DNA from: an uncultured Duncaniella sp.
Lineage (GTDB): Bacteria; Bacteroidota; Bacteroidia; Bacteroidales; Muribaculaceae
DNA: 64,000 bases
Assembly: GCA_910578615.1 (NCBI GenBank)
Contig: CAJTRI010000006.1
Coordinates: 73,328-137,327 of the forward strand
Direction of reading: 5' to 3'
Below are positions 55,987 through 62,701 of this stretch, one piece after another. The translations under genes were made by a program, and so were the position numbers. The notes below the pieces were generated by a model. That model saw nothing but the letters and a program-made list of their open reading frames with translations. It was not told the DNA's origin and made no database searches. Each line of letters starts with the position of its first letter. Within the stretch, counting starts at the first letter, position 1.

Positions 55987-56569
55987 TCTGATTTGTGCAT
56001 CCATCTAAACCCTCTATGTGTGTTTGCCCTGCCGTTGCAGCAATTACAAACGCCATTTATGTTAAATCCATCGCGAGCTGCTGCCATTAAACATTCGTAT
56101 TCGGTAACTGCTCCATTAGTGTCTATCCGAACTACAGGGATTGAGTTGTGATGAAGTTTTCCAAATTTACCCCATTGAGGACTTTTCGAGCCTCGTTTGG
56201 ATAAAGATATTCTTTCCCGGTGTAAAGGGAAATTATTATTCTCCTTTCTGAAAACCCACCTAAGATTGTCTACTCTGTTGTTTGTCGGATTCCCATCTAT
56301 ATGGTCAATCTCTGGCTTGTTTTCGGGGTTGGGAATAAATGCTTCGGCTACAATGCGGTGTAATAACCGAGTCGTTTTCTTACCTCCCTTTGATAGAATA
56401 ATCGACGATAGTTGCCGTTACTGTGCCTTTGTGGTTTCTTGATAGATTCGGGCATATGACGAATGTAATTTGCCGAGAATACTTCTCGCTCCATACTTTT
56501 CACCCTACCGAGATTGCTCACTTGATACAACCCCTCATATCCGGGAATGTCTTTCCAAATTTCTTCCAT
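55965..56569 (-). pseudogene. HNH homing-type endonuclease (NUMOD4-HNH), one-base frameshift
   Basis: Reads from MEEIWKDIPGYEGLYQVSNLGRVKS with the NUMOD4 motif. After about residue 55, the reading frame must shift by one base near 56393-56402. It then continues LLHRIVAEAFIPNPENKPEIDHIDG with the HNH His and Asn region, NPTNNRVDNLRWVFRKENNN and a NUMOD-like C-terminus ending NCCNGRANTHRGFRWMHK. The stop is at 55965-55967, inside the last codons of the integrase gene (22-base overlap, opposite strand). Without the shift only a 73-residue fragment is made. Such HNH enzymes nick DNA and often spread as free-standing homing genes. A sequencing error is the alternative explanation. Confidence 0.85.
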
Positions 56570-56671
56570 TTATTTTGCCAAGATTTGTAATGCTAAGAAA
56601 AAGAATAAACGGAAAACGTCTTAGCTTCGCCTTGTCAGTAGCTCATGACTTCTACCTATCCGTTTACTATA

Positions 56672-56703
56672 CAAATATACTAATCTTCTGTAAGATACGC
56701 AAA
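56672..56703 (-). promoter_or_regulatory. Promoter for the HNH endonuclease gene
   Basis: Minus strand: TTTG (56703-56700), 20-base spacer, TATATTTG (56679-56672). The endonuclease thus has its own promoter just inside the orphan integrase 3' end. Confidence 0.7.
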
Positions 56704-56783
56704 TAAATCTATATTACATTATTGATTCGTTTGATGATGCCAACCGCCGCGTTCTCGACTGGGTGCTTTACGGCAAGCGCTGA
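56703..56783 (+). pseudogene. Orphan 3' end of another integrase gene
   Basis: In one frame ending with TGA at 56781-56783 the sequence reads FDDANRRVLDWVLYGKR-stop, a typical Bacteroidetes integrase C-terminus that parallels VDEANRKVIDYVFNKR of the complete gene ending at 55986. GC of 56733-56783 is about 61% against about 37% in the AT-rich block before it. No start codon or upstream domain remains, so it is a remnant. Confidence 0.75.
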
Positions 56784-56818
56784 TACTCGCTGACTAACAC
56801 AGGCTCGTTGAAAGCCAT

Positions 56819-56992
56819 TTAGATTGCCTCATCGTCAAACTCGGTGATGCCTATTAGTTCAAATATACGATTGAACATACGTTCATAGATAGCGTCCACC
56901 TTGCATGCCGCACCATATCTGCCACGCTGCGTAAGATAGTCCGAAATGCGGTCGTACTGCTCGCTTATTCCGGCAAGTGTCTTGATTCTCAT
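56819..56992 (-). CDS. Small unknown protein, 57 aa
   Basis: MRIKTLAGISEQYDRISDYL... ending ITEFDDEAI, mainly helical and without Cys or a membrane segment. It starts 16 bases after the serine recombinase stop on the same strand, so it is likely translated from the same message. A 15-codon frame overlapping its stop (TAAATG) is too short to call. No recognised family. Confidence 0.55.
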   Translation of the reverse strand: MRIKTLAGISEQYDRISDYLTQRGRYGAACKVDAIYERMFNRIFELIGITEFDDEAI

Positions 56993-57008
56993 AACTTGAT
57001 AGTCGATA

Positions 57009-57782
57009 TTATACTGCCAGCGGGTTCATCTCGCGGCACCATCTTGAAAGCACGCCTTTTGACAGGGGCTTGCCCTCGCGTGTGCAATAGTCCTCAGGGT
57101 TCTGCTTGTGAAGTTCGTTGAACTCTTCCAATATAAGTGCGCGTGATTTGCCTTTGGCGATCTGTGCGCGTACCCACTGCACGCCCTTTGATTCCTCCAT
57201 CCAGCGGATTTTGGCGTCCTGCGCTGCCTGATATGCAGCTTCCCTGGCTTTGGACGTGTCATGCCCCTTTGGGCTGCCGACGTATGTACATTTCTGTCCG
57301 GCATTCGGGCCGTTCTCAATGATGAAATAACCCTGTTTGGCTATCTGCTCGCGCTGCCACGCCTTTTTATTAGACGTGCGGTGCTTGATACGCTTGCGCT
57401 CGTCCTCGTCCATAATGGCAGTAACAGCAAGCACGATCTTTGCCATAGAGTTGTCATCGTCAAGAGATAGGTTTTGTTTACATGCCACAATAATAACGCC
57501 GCGCTTCTTCGCATCCTCCATTAGGCGCATCATGTCTATGAAATTACGCCCGAGTCTGTCGGTGCTTGCTGCATAGATATAATCACCGGGCTTGCACTTG
57601 TTGAGGAGCTGCTGAAACTTGCGGTCTTCGTATGATTTGCCGCCGCTGACGTGTTCCTCCACAATGTCGGCCACATCATCCATGTTTATACGGTTGGTGT
57701 TGAAATACGCCTTTATGTCCTGCATCTGCTGATCAAAACCCTGTTCCAGAGTTGACACGCGCATGTAAATTCTAATTGCCAT
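57009..57782 (-). CDS. Serine recombinase (resolvase/invertase family)
   Basis: 257 residues. Catalytic Ser10 in YMRVSTLEQGFDQQ; the conserved Arg pair and Asp in STDRLGRNFIDMMRL; E-helix region AVTAIMDEDERKRIKHRTSNKK. The C-terminal part (about 150-257) includes a helix-turn-helix-like segment (MNPLAV end, LSKGVLSRWCREMN) typical of small resolvases. It could resolve, invert or integrate DNA of the element. No paired res-like repeats were found near it. Confidence 0.9.
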   Translation of the reverse strand: MAIRIYMRVSTLEQGFDQQMQDIKAYFNTNRINMDDVADIVEEHVSGGKSYEDRKFQQLLNKCKPGDYIYAASTDRLGRNFIDMMRLMEDAKKRGVIIVACKQNLSLDDDNSMAKIVLAVTAIMDEDERKRIKHRTSNKKAWQREQIAKQGYFIIENGPNAGQKCTYVGSPKGHDTSKAREAAYQAAQDAKIRWMEESKGVQWVRAQIAKGKSRALILEEFNELHKQNPEDYCTREGKPLSKGVLSRWCREMNPLAV

Positions 57783-57844
57783 AATCTTTTTATTTGCTAA
57801 TTTACATAGTATTTTGAAATTCGTTGGGGTCTGCCAATAGGCGG

Positions 57845-58900
57845 TTATGCCGTCTGAGCGAGTTTGCAGGGTTCACCGATACATTTCGAAATTCGGGGCG
57901 TTTCTGCAGGTGTGGCGACTATCGGGCTGTGCTCCCAATATACTTTCTTGCCGTCTCCGCTTCTGAGCTGATATGCGAAATCTCCGCTCTTGTCTTCGGC
58001 TATCCATTCGCAGACCTTTTGCAAATGCTCTTTGCGGTATAGTTCCGTAAATACACGCCCCGTGTCCATCGTGCCTTTGCAGGGGTTGTAGGTGGTAAAT
58101 TTCTTTGCGCCTTTAGGCTTGATATAAAACATATAGTTTATATCTTCTGCTGGTAATGATATTTCGGTTTCCCCTGCTGTCTGTGCCGCTTCCGGTGCTT
58201 TGGCTGCATCTATCCGCTTTTGCACCTCGATGAAATACGCCATGTCTTTTGCCGCTCCGTCTGCTACATTTTCGCGGGCGCGTTCATACGCCTTTGTGAA
58301 TACCTCGGTAAAGTCCTCGCGCTCCATGATATGCGCGCCGTTGTCACTTCCCTGAAAATATACGCCGTTAATCTCAAAAATTATTTTGACGCGCTCACCG
58401 TATCGCTTCACTTTGTAGATGTATGTATAGACGTGAGGCACGACTTCGGTTATTACAACCTTTTTCTCGGTCATTTCATCGGTGCAGCCTTTGAACATCA
58501 ACACACTTACTTTCAGTTCATTCTCGGCAAGCGGCGCGGGCTTTTTGCGTTCCGGCTTTTTCAGCTCCATTATTGCGGGCGCGTCGGGGTTGAATATACG
58601 GCGGTTAATTTCCTGCCGATATTCATTCATATCTGCCAATTTGCCGTCCTTGATAGTTTTCAATACAGCAGGCATTCTCTTTGTCAAAACTTCGGAATTG
58701 ACGTGGTCGGCGGGGATTGTATGCTCAACCCACATAACGCCGTTGTACTCTATAACCATTTTTACAAACTGCGTTTTGTCCGGCTCTGTGATATATAAGC
58801 CATCGCACACTTTAACGGCCTTTATGCGCTTTTGTGTCAGTTCTCCGGCCTTGTTAAGTTGCAGCACCGGACCGATGCTTGCATAATTCGTTGCTTCCAT
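57845..58900 (-). CDS. Unknown 351-aa protein with internal duplication
   Basis: I do not recognise the family. Two related blocks are visible: residues about 45-102 (FVKMVIEYNGVMW ... NEYRQEINRRI) and about 170-230 (RVKIIFEINGVYF ... FIEVQKRI), offset by 125-128 residues. A third, C-terminal block (about 253-330, INYMFYIKPKGAKKFTTYNP ... EWIAEDKSGDFAYQLRSGDG) may be a different domain. No signal peptide or membrane helix. It precedes the serine recombinase on the same strand. Confidence 0.75.
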   Translation of the reverse strand: MEATNYASIGPVLQLNKAGELTQKRIKAVKVCDGLYITEPDKTQFVKMVIEYNGVMWVEHTIPADHVNSEVLTKRMPAVLKTIKDGKLADMNEYRQEINRRIFNPDAPAIMELKKPERKKPAPLAENELKVSVLMFKGCTDEMTEKKVVITEVVPHVYTYIYKVKRYGERVKIIFEINGVYFQGSDNGAHIMEREDFTEVFTKAYERARENVADGAAKDMAYFIEVQKRIDAAKAPEAAQTAGETEISLPAEDINYMFYIKPKGAKKFTTYNPCKGTMDTGRVFTELYRKEHLQKVCEWIAEDKSGDFAYQLRSGDGKKVYWEHSPIVATPAETPRISKCIGEPCKLAQTA

Positions 58901-58980
58901 ATTCGTATGATTTTATTTGTTGTTGATAGCTCCCGGCGGCGGTGTCGCTCCGCTGTGGTTCTCCCTCGCCGGGATAGGTG

Positions 58981-59127
58981 TTACTTGCCGTGCTTCTTGC
59001 ATTGCGCCGAGCAGATACAAAAATGCTCCTTTGTGCAGCTCGCGGCGTTCTCTCGCTTGCACCCTTTGCAGATGTTCACGCCGTTACGATAGAGTGCGTT
59101 TATTTGGTCGAAACTCGTTATTTTCAT
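58981..59127 (-). CDS. Small Cys-rich protein, 48 aa
   Basis: MKITSFDQINALYRNG, then CKGCKRENAASC, FCICSAQCKKHGK: six Cys in the last 30 residues, arranged CxxC...C...CxC...C, suggesting a zinc ribbon or finger. Same strand and direction as its neighbours, with no membrane segment. Probably DNA- or protein-binding; no homolog recognised. Confidence 0.6.
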   Translation of the reverse strand: MKITSFDQINALYRNGVNICKGCKRENAASCTKEHFCICSAQCKKHGK

Positions 59128-59164
59128 CGCTTTTCGTTTTAGGGGTTATTTACTTAGGTTGCTT

Positions 59165-59242
59165 TTACTTAATGTTCGCTCCGTCACGTAGAGCATCGCC
59201 GAGCCATGCAGCGGCGCAGATAATCATTATTATGAATGCCAT
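59165..59242 (-). CDS. Possible 25-aa membrane peptide
   Basis: MAFIIMIICAAAWLGDALRDGANIK: one hydrophobic stretch and a short charged tail. Very short, so it is listed only because it lies in line with the other leftward genes. Confidence 0.3.
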   Translation of the reverse strand: MAFIIMIICAAAWLGDALRDGANIK

Positions 59243-59348
59243 AGTTTTATTGGTTTAGTTGGTTAGACGTGTTTTTTTGCTCGTTTATTTCGTTTCTGTC
59301 AGCCTTTCTCACGTTGGAGGTAAATTTACCGTCCGGCGGTGTGAGGCT

Positions 59349-59717
59349 TTAATATTCGCCGTATTTAGTGGCTTTGTCGGCGTATTTGCTGCGCTGATAC
59401 TCTTGCAGTGCCTTTGCTCTAGCTGTGCGCTCTTTGTCGGATTCTGCCAATCTTGCGGCGCGGGCTTCTATCTGGGCGCGTTGCTCATTGGTGAGAATTC
59501 CGGCGTGCTTAGTCCATTCGATTTCACCGGCAAACTCAAATTGAGTAATCCAGATTCCGCCGCATTCCTTTGTTCTGGGAATTATCCTCGCATATTCTCG
59601 GAGGTCGTTTGTTTCCGGATCGGTGCTACCGTATGTTTCGCCAGATTCGCAGACTACCACACGACAAGGGAAATTGAGGAATACTAATTTTGTGGCTTTC
59701 TTTGTTATATCTTCCAT
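59349..59717 (-). CDS. Unknown 122-aa protein
   Basis: Starts MEDITKKATKLVFLNFPCR; a mixed alpha/beta N-terminal half (VVVCESGETYGSTDPE, IIPRTKECGGIWITQFEF) and a charged helical tail (NEQRAQIEARAARLAESDKE). Not recognised. Part of the leftward block of small genes. Confidence 0.6.
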   Translation of the reverse strand: MEDITKKATKLVFLNFPCRVVVCESGETYGSTDPETNDLREYARIIPRTKECGGIWITQFEFAGEIEWTKHAGILTNEQRAQIEARAARLAESDKERTARAKALQEYQRSKYADKATKYGEY

Positions 59718-59793
59718 ATCTGTTTGTATTTAGTTATTAGCCCCCGGCGGTCGATTCGGTCGCAGCTACATTAATAGCGCCGCCGGGTGTGGA

Positions 59794-59955
59794 TTAGTCT
59801 TGATCGGGGTTGCTTTCCCAAATTATTTCTCGCTCGTGCCAGATTCGCACAACGTTGTTAGGATTGGCGGCGTATTCCATTGCCTTGTCAAATGCACGTT
59901 TGTAGCTTGCATATCCTTTGACGTATTTTGCATTTAGTTCGATTGTATATTTCAT
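59794..59955 (-). CDS. Small unknown protein, 53 aa
   Basis: MKYTIELNAKYVKGYASYKRAFDKAMEYAANPNN then VVRIWHEREIIWESNPDQD. The longer frame to 59997 starts with a low-quality extension overlapping the next upstream gene, so the internal Met is preferred. Basic N-terminal half and a Trp-rich end; not recognised. Confidence 0.5.
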   Translation of the reverse strand: MKYTIELNAKYVKGYASYKRAFDKAMEYAANPNNVVRIWHEREIIWESNPDQD

Positions 59956-59983
59956 TGTCACTCTCTTTATGGCTTTCACCTGA

Positions 59984-60217
59984 TTAATTGTTGACAAATT
60001 CCACGCTCAGACCGAAGGCGGCAAATAACGCCTCGATTTTGTCGCCAAGCACTTCAAAAGCCATTGCCAGAGAGCCAACCGAACCAAACGGCGCGTTAGC
60101 TGCCATCAGGTTGAATGTACCGCGCTTATATTCGCGGATGCTTGCAACGGCTATTTTGCCGTTTGTGAACTCGTAGCCGTTTGCGATCGGCTCGATAGTT
60201 ACTTTGATAGTCTGCAT
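59984..60217 (-). CDS. Small unknown protein, 77 aa
   Basis: MQTIKVTIEPIANGYEFTNG, then a small Gly/Ala-rich middle and FEVLGDKIEALFAAFGLSVEFVNN. The pattern suggests a compact alpha/beta domain. Not recognised; conserved only by position in the leftward block. Confidence 0.55.
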   Translation of the reverse strand: MQTIKVTIEPIANGYEFTNGKIAVASIREYKRGTFNLMAANAPFGSVGSLAMAFEVLGDKIEALFAAFGLSVEFVNN

Positions 60218-60239
60218 ATCTTTGTAGTGTTTGTTGGTT

Positions 60240-60359
60240 TTACATTCTTATTCCGGCATAGTGACACATCCACATAAATTCAATTACGATGCACCAGAAT
60301 AACAGCCCGGCGGCAATCATGCCGAGTATCGCCGCCGTGGCTTTTAGGAACTGTTTCAT
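60240..60359 (-). CDS. Small membrane protein, 39 aa
   Basis: MKQFLKATAAILGMIAAGLL then FWCIVIEFMWMCHYAGIRM. One membrane-spanning stretch with a short basic N-terminus. Its ATG overlaps the preceding stop (ATGA), a coupling that supports it being real. Confidence 0.5.
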   Translation of the reverse strand: MKQFLKATAAILGMIAAGLLFWCIVIEFMWMCHYAGIRM

Positions 60360-60643
60360 GCGAAATAAGGCGCGGCGTTAATGATGCGGTACGCTTCAGG
60401 CTCATACACTCCCGCCTCCCGGTCATCGGCTTCAAGCCTTGCAATGTCGGCACGGGCGGCACCTTCCGTAAGATATACCGACGTTGTGGCGGCATCGTCT
60501 ACGGCATCAAGCCATACATAAAACATCGGTGCGCCTTTAACTGCGAGCGCGTGGAGCGTTGCGAGATTGGCGGGCGTGTTTGCTATTGTTTCGTTTGCGT
60601 TCATGGTCGTGGGGGTGTTAACTTTGGTTGCTGTCGTGTTCAT
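60356..60643 (-). CDS. Unknown 95-aa protein, first gene of the leftward block
   Basis: N-terminal Thr/Asn-rich stretch, then LATLHALAVKGAPMFYVWLD and a helical region (AARADIARLEADDREAG) ending INAAPYFA. No recognised family. It overlaps the small membrane protein by 4 bases and follows a long structured leader. Confidence 0.55.
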   Translation of the reverse strand: MNTTATKVNTPTTMNANETIANTPANLATLHALAVKGAPMFYVWLDAVDDAATTSVYLTEGAARADIARLEADDREAGVYEPEAYRIINAAPYFA

Positions 60644-60649
60644 AATCTT

Positions 60650-60707
60650 GTAATTTAACTATGGTTGTAATTTAACTATTTACTACCTTTGTGGAGTAAT
60701 TTAACTA
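60650..60707. repeat. Three direct repeats of GTAATTTAACTA
   Basis: Exact 12-base copies at 60650-60661, 60667-60678 and 60696-60707, just upstream of the leftward block. The second and third flank a rightward TACCTTTG box at 60684-60691, a layout expected for an operator. Confidence 0.7.
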
Positions 60708-60759
60708 TTAACCGCCCTTCATCTGTGACAGACAAACGGGGCGGTTTTTCGTTTGCCTA

Positions 60760-60790
60760 TTGCATGTTCGCAAAGTTTGTATTATCTTTG
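60760..60790 (+). promoter_or_regulatory. Rightward promoter inside the leader region
   Basis: TTG at 60760-60762, 20-base spacer, TATCTTTG at 60783-60790. It points away from the leftward genes and would make RNA antisense to their leader; only a 24-codon frame (ATG at 60807) follows. Confidence 0.45.
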
Positions 60791-60859
60791 CGGAAAGTTA
60801 AGCCAATGGAAAAGGGCGCGGAACTTATCCGCTTTAAGGCTTCGCCACCCTTAACCAGC

Positions 60860-61005
60860 GTTAGAACAACTTCACCGTAACAGTGAGTATTCTAAACCGC
60901 CAAACTCTGAAAATTAGTGTCACCTTCATTTTCTATTTAGTTTGTTGGCTTAGCTTTTACTTCATCGGCTAAAAGCATCTCCGCCACTCGCAAACATTGC
61001 GAGTG
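60860..61005 (-). other. Structured leader of the leftward gene block
   Basis: Three inverted repeats lie between the promoter at 61072 and the first gene: a perfect 9-bp hairpin CACTCGCAA/TTGCGAGTG (60985-60993 and 60997-61005), GCTTTTA/TAAAAGC (60953-60959 and 60970-60976), and a TTAGAA/TTCTAA pair around 60864-60894. Attenuation or an RNA-protein site is possible. No coding frame of worth is seen in this ~430-base stretch. Confidence 0.45.
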
Positions 61006-61071
61006 TATTTTGTTTTTAAGTCTTGCAAATGTACTCTTGTAAGGCGTTCCGTTTGGTCATTCCTTACACTA

Positions 61072-61101
61072 CAAAGGTACGAAATATATTTGGCATAACA
61101 A
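61072..61101 (-). promoter_or_regulatory. Leftward promoter for the small-gene block
   Basis: Minus strand: TTG (61101-61099), 19-base spacer, TACCTTTG (61079-61072). It would drive the genes ending at 56819 with a leader of about 430 bases. Confidence 0.6.
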
Positions 61102-61255
61102 TAGATAAAACGTTAAAAATGAGCGAATTATAATCCGCAGCTTAAAAATCGACCTCCACATTTAAATGCTGTCGCGTTTTCATTTTCTCAGCACGTCCCC
61201 AGACATAAAAATAATTTACACGCAGCACACGCAAGGAAAAACGCCAAAGATTCGC

Positions 61256-61263
61256 TATATTTG
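61256..61263 (+). promoter_or_regulatory. Candidate -7 box, rightward
   Basis: TATATTTG without a clear -33 element, 166 bases before the putative structured RNA at 61429. Confidence 0.3.
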
Positions 61264-61428
61264 CAGGTGTCAAGAGTGACAGCGGAAACACGGAAAAATA
61301 TTTAACAAAACGAAACACTTTTGTTGCGGTTTTGAGATGGGTTTTAACAAACAGACTGAAATATAAAGCGCTTAAAATCAAATAATTAACTACGCTTATT
61401 TATAATCATTCCAAATAATATTGAAAAA

Positions 61429-61580
61429 CAGGGTCAAAAATCATTGGCACAACAGTGCGTCGGACGCCACAACATTGTAACCACTTGAACACATGGAGCT
61501 ATAAACCCCTTAAAGGGGTGGCAGGGGTATGGCAAACCGAGAACCGAAGCGGGCGGGTGCGACCCTGAAAAATTTTTTTG
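61429..61580 (+). ncRNA. Candidate structured RNA
   Basis: Closing stem CAGGGTC (61429-61435) with GACCCTG (61561-61567); inside, the hairpin ACCCCT-TAA-AGGGGT (61505-61519) and a small GCGT/ACGC hairpin. The right arm is followed by a run of T. The block is GC-rich inside AT-rich DNA. It could equally be a DNA site such as oriT. Confidence 0.35.
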
Positions 61581-61633
61581 TTGAAAATTTCCAAAACGCC
61601 TCCAAATTAAACTTTTATATATTTTTAACTATT

Positions 61634-61924
61634 AGTGATGCGAGTGACGTTGTAGTGACGCAGATTTTGGAGTAAAATCACCAAGATAATACACTGATAT
61701 AATAATATTTATAATGATTTAGTGACGCAGTGACGTTGTTTTTCATAAACTTTTTACTCCATATAGAACTATACAAAGTATAGTTCATTCAATATAAGAA
61801 AATATATAAAAGAAATAATAGAAAAAGATATATAGTAAACAGCATCACTTTCGTCACTGATTTGGCGTAAACATCTGAAATAATGGTTGTTATTCGGTGA
61901 TGTGGCTGCGTCACCAACGTCACT
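61634..61924. repeat. Cluster of GTGACG-type 7-mers
   Basis: Ten copies of RGTGAYG in 291 bases. Forward: 61634, 61643, 61654, 61721, 61729, 61896. Reverse: 61843, 61852, 61909, 61918. Neighbouring copies are mostly 8-11 bases apart (about one helical turn), and the forward group (61634-61735) and reverse group (61843-61924) form a large imperfect inverted repeat around an AT-rich centre. This resembles iterons or an initiator/relaxase site. Confidence 0.7.
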
Positions 61925-62103
61925 AAACACAGTATTTCGGGTCAAAATAGGGCTTAAAACCGGGTCTGAACGCCTTGTTTCGGGCTTGTTTTGCCTTATT
62001 TCAAAATCGAAAGTGACTTACTCGATTTATTTGTCTATTCAAATAATAATCATTTACTTTGTGACATGAAACCAACCCCATTCCGGGTCAAAACAGAGAG
62101 AAA

Positions 62104-62394
62104 ATGACACAGGAACAGTTCGCCAAATACGCCTACCGCCACAGCGAGGTCATTATTTTCCACCAGAAGCACCCCGAGGTGGATGTGGAGTGTATGCTTC
62201 TTGCAGTGGACTTTGATTGCGGCACATTCAAGCTCGCTCCTTTCGATACAGATTTGTACGAGGACGAATCGTTCTATGTGTCCTACGAATACTGCGACAA
62301 ACCACAAAAGGGCAAGGAGCTGAAAGTCATACTGCGTAACGGCAAGACCAAGAAAATCAAACTAAGCACGATGTGGAATGAATACAACAAATGA
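62104..62394 (+). CDS. Unknown 96-aa protein
   Basis: MTQEQFAKYAYRHSEVIIFH then a compact alpha/beta region with CMLLAVDFDCGTFKLAPF, YVSYEYCDKP, and a basic end (NGKTKKIKLSTMWNEYNK). No recognised family. First gene of a rightward operon; a near-match TTACTTTG lies about 45 bases upstream. Confidence 0.6.
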   Translation: MTQEQFAKYAYRHSEVIIFHQKHPEVDVECMLLAVDFDCGTFKLAPFDTDLYEDESFYVSYEYCDKPQKGKELKVILRNGKTKKIKLSTMWNEYNK

Positions 62395-62443
62395 CCTCCC
62401 CCTATCCGGCACAAGGGTCGTGAACGAGAAAAAGAATAGACTT

Positions 62444-62701
62444 ATGAAACCAAAACCGACGATATTGTTCCTCGCCCTGTGCGCCGTTGCGCTGACGGGG
62501 TGCGGAGATAGCCATAAAGAACGTGTAACACCTAAAAATGGCCATGTGCTGTTTAGAGGTCATAAATGGGACGTAGTAAATGTCAACGATAGCACCGTGG
62601 TATGTCTGCCTGGTTTAAATGCAGACAGTGAATTATCCCCAACAGTTATCAATCTTAACGACCCGGACTGCCCGTGCCGGGAGAAAGGAGGCGAAGAATG
62701 A
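62444..62701 (+). CDS. Small lipoprotein
   Basis: 85 residues from MKPKPTILFLALCAVALTGC, a classical lipobox with Cys20. The frame runs from 62378 but earlier codons overlap the upstream gene. The mature part is short with a CPCREKGGEE end. A lysis-spanin-like or entry-exclusion role is conceivable; the sequence does not decide. Its TGA overlaps the next ATG by 4 bases, and its last codons carry the next gene's AAAGGAGG. Confidence 0.65.
   Translation: MKPKPTILFLALCAVALTGCGDSHKERVTPKNGHVLFRGHKWDVVNVNDSTVVCLPGLNADSELSPTVINLNDPDCPCREKGGEE
62684..62691 (+). promoter_or_regulatory. Strong Shine-Dalgarno before the 72-aa gene
   Basis: AAAGGAGG, an 8-base match to the 16S anti-SD, 6 bases before ATG 62698 and inside the lipoprotein gene. 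Such SDs are rare in Bacteroidetes. Confidence 0.75.

Larger units (their letters stand above)
61380..62100. other. AT-rich gene-free region of the element
   Basis: About 700 bases with no credible gene on either strand; frames present are short and match nothing. It holds a GC-rich possible RNA (61429-61580), a GTGACG-type repeat cluster (61634-61924) and a perfect 9-bp inverted repeat GAACTATAC/GTATAGTTC (61766-61774 and 61778-61786). It sits between divergent gene blocks, the usual place for an origin, control or transfer site. Confidence 0.6.

Noticed and set aside
60689..60880. 63-codon plus-strand frame
   Set aside because: Starts at the promoter box itself and runs through hairpins; only the short ATG frame at 60807 could be on the predicted RNA, and it is too weak to call.
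61142..61381. 79-codon minus-strand frame in the gene-free region
   Set aside because: Hydrophobic and aromatic composition from AT-rich DNA, no start context, no neighbours in frame; not supported as a gene.
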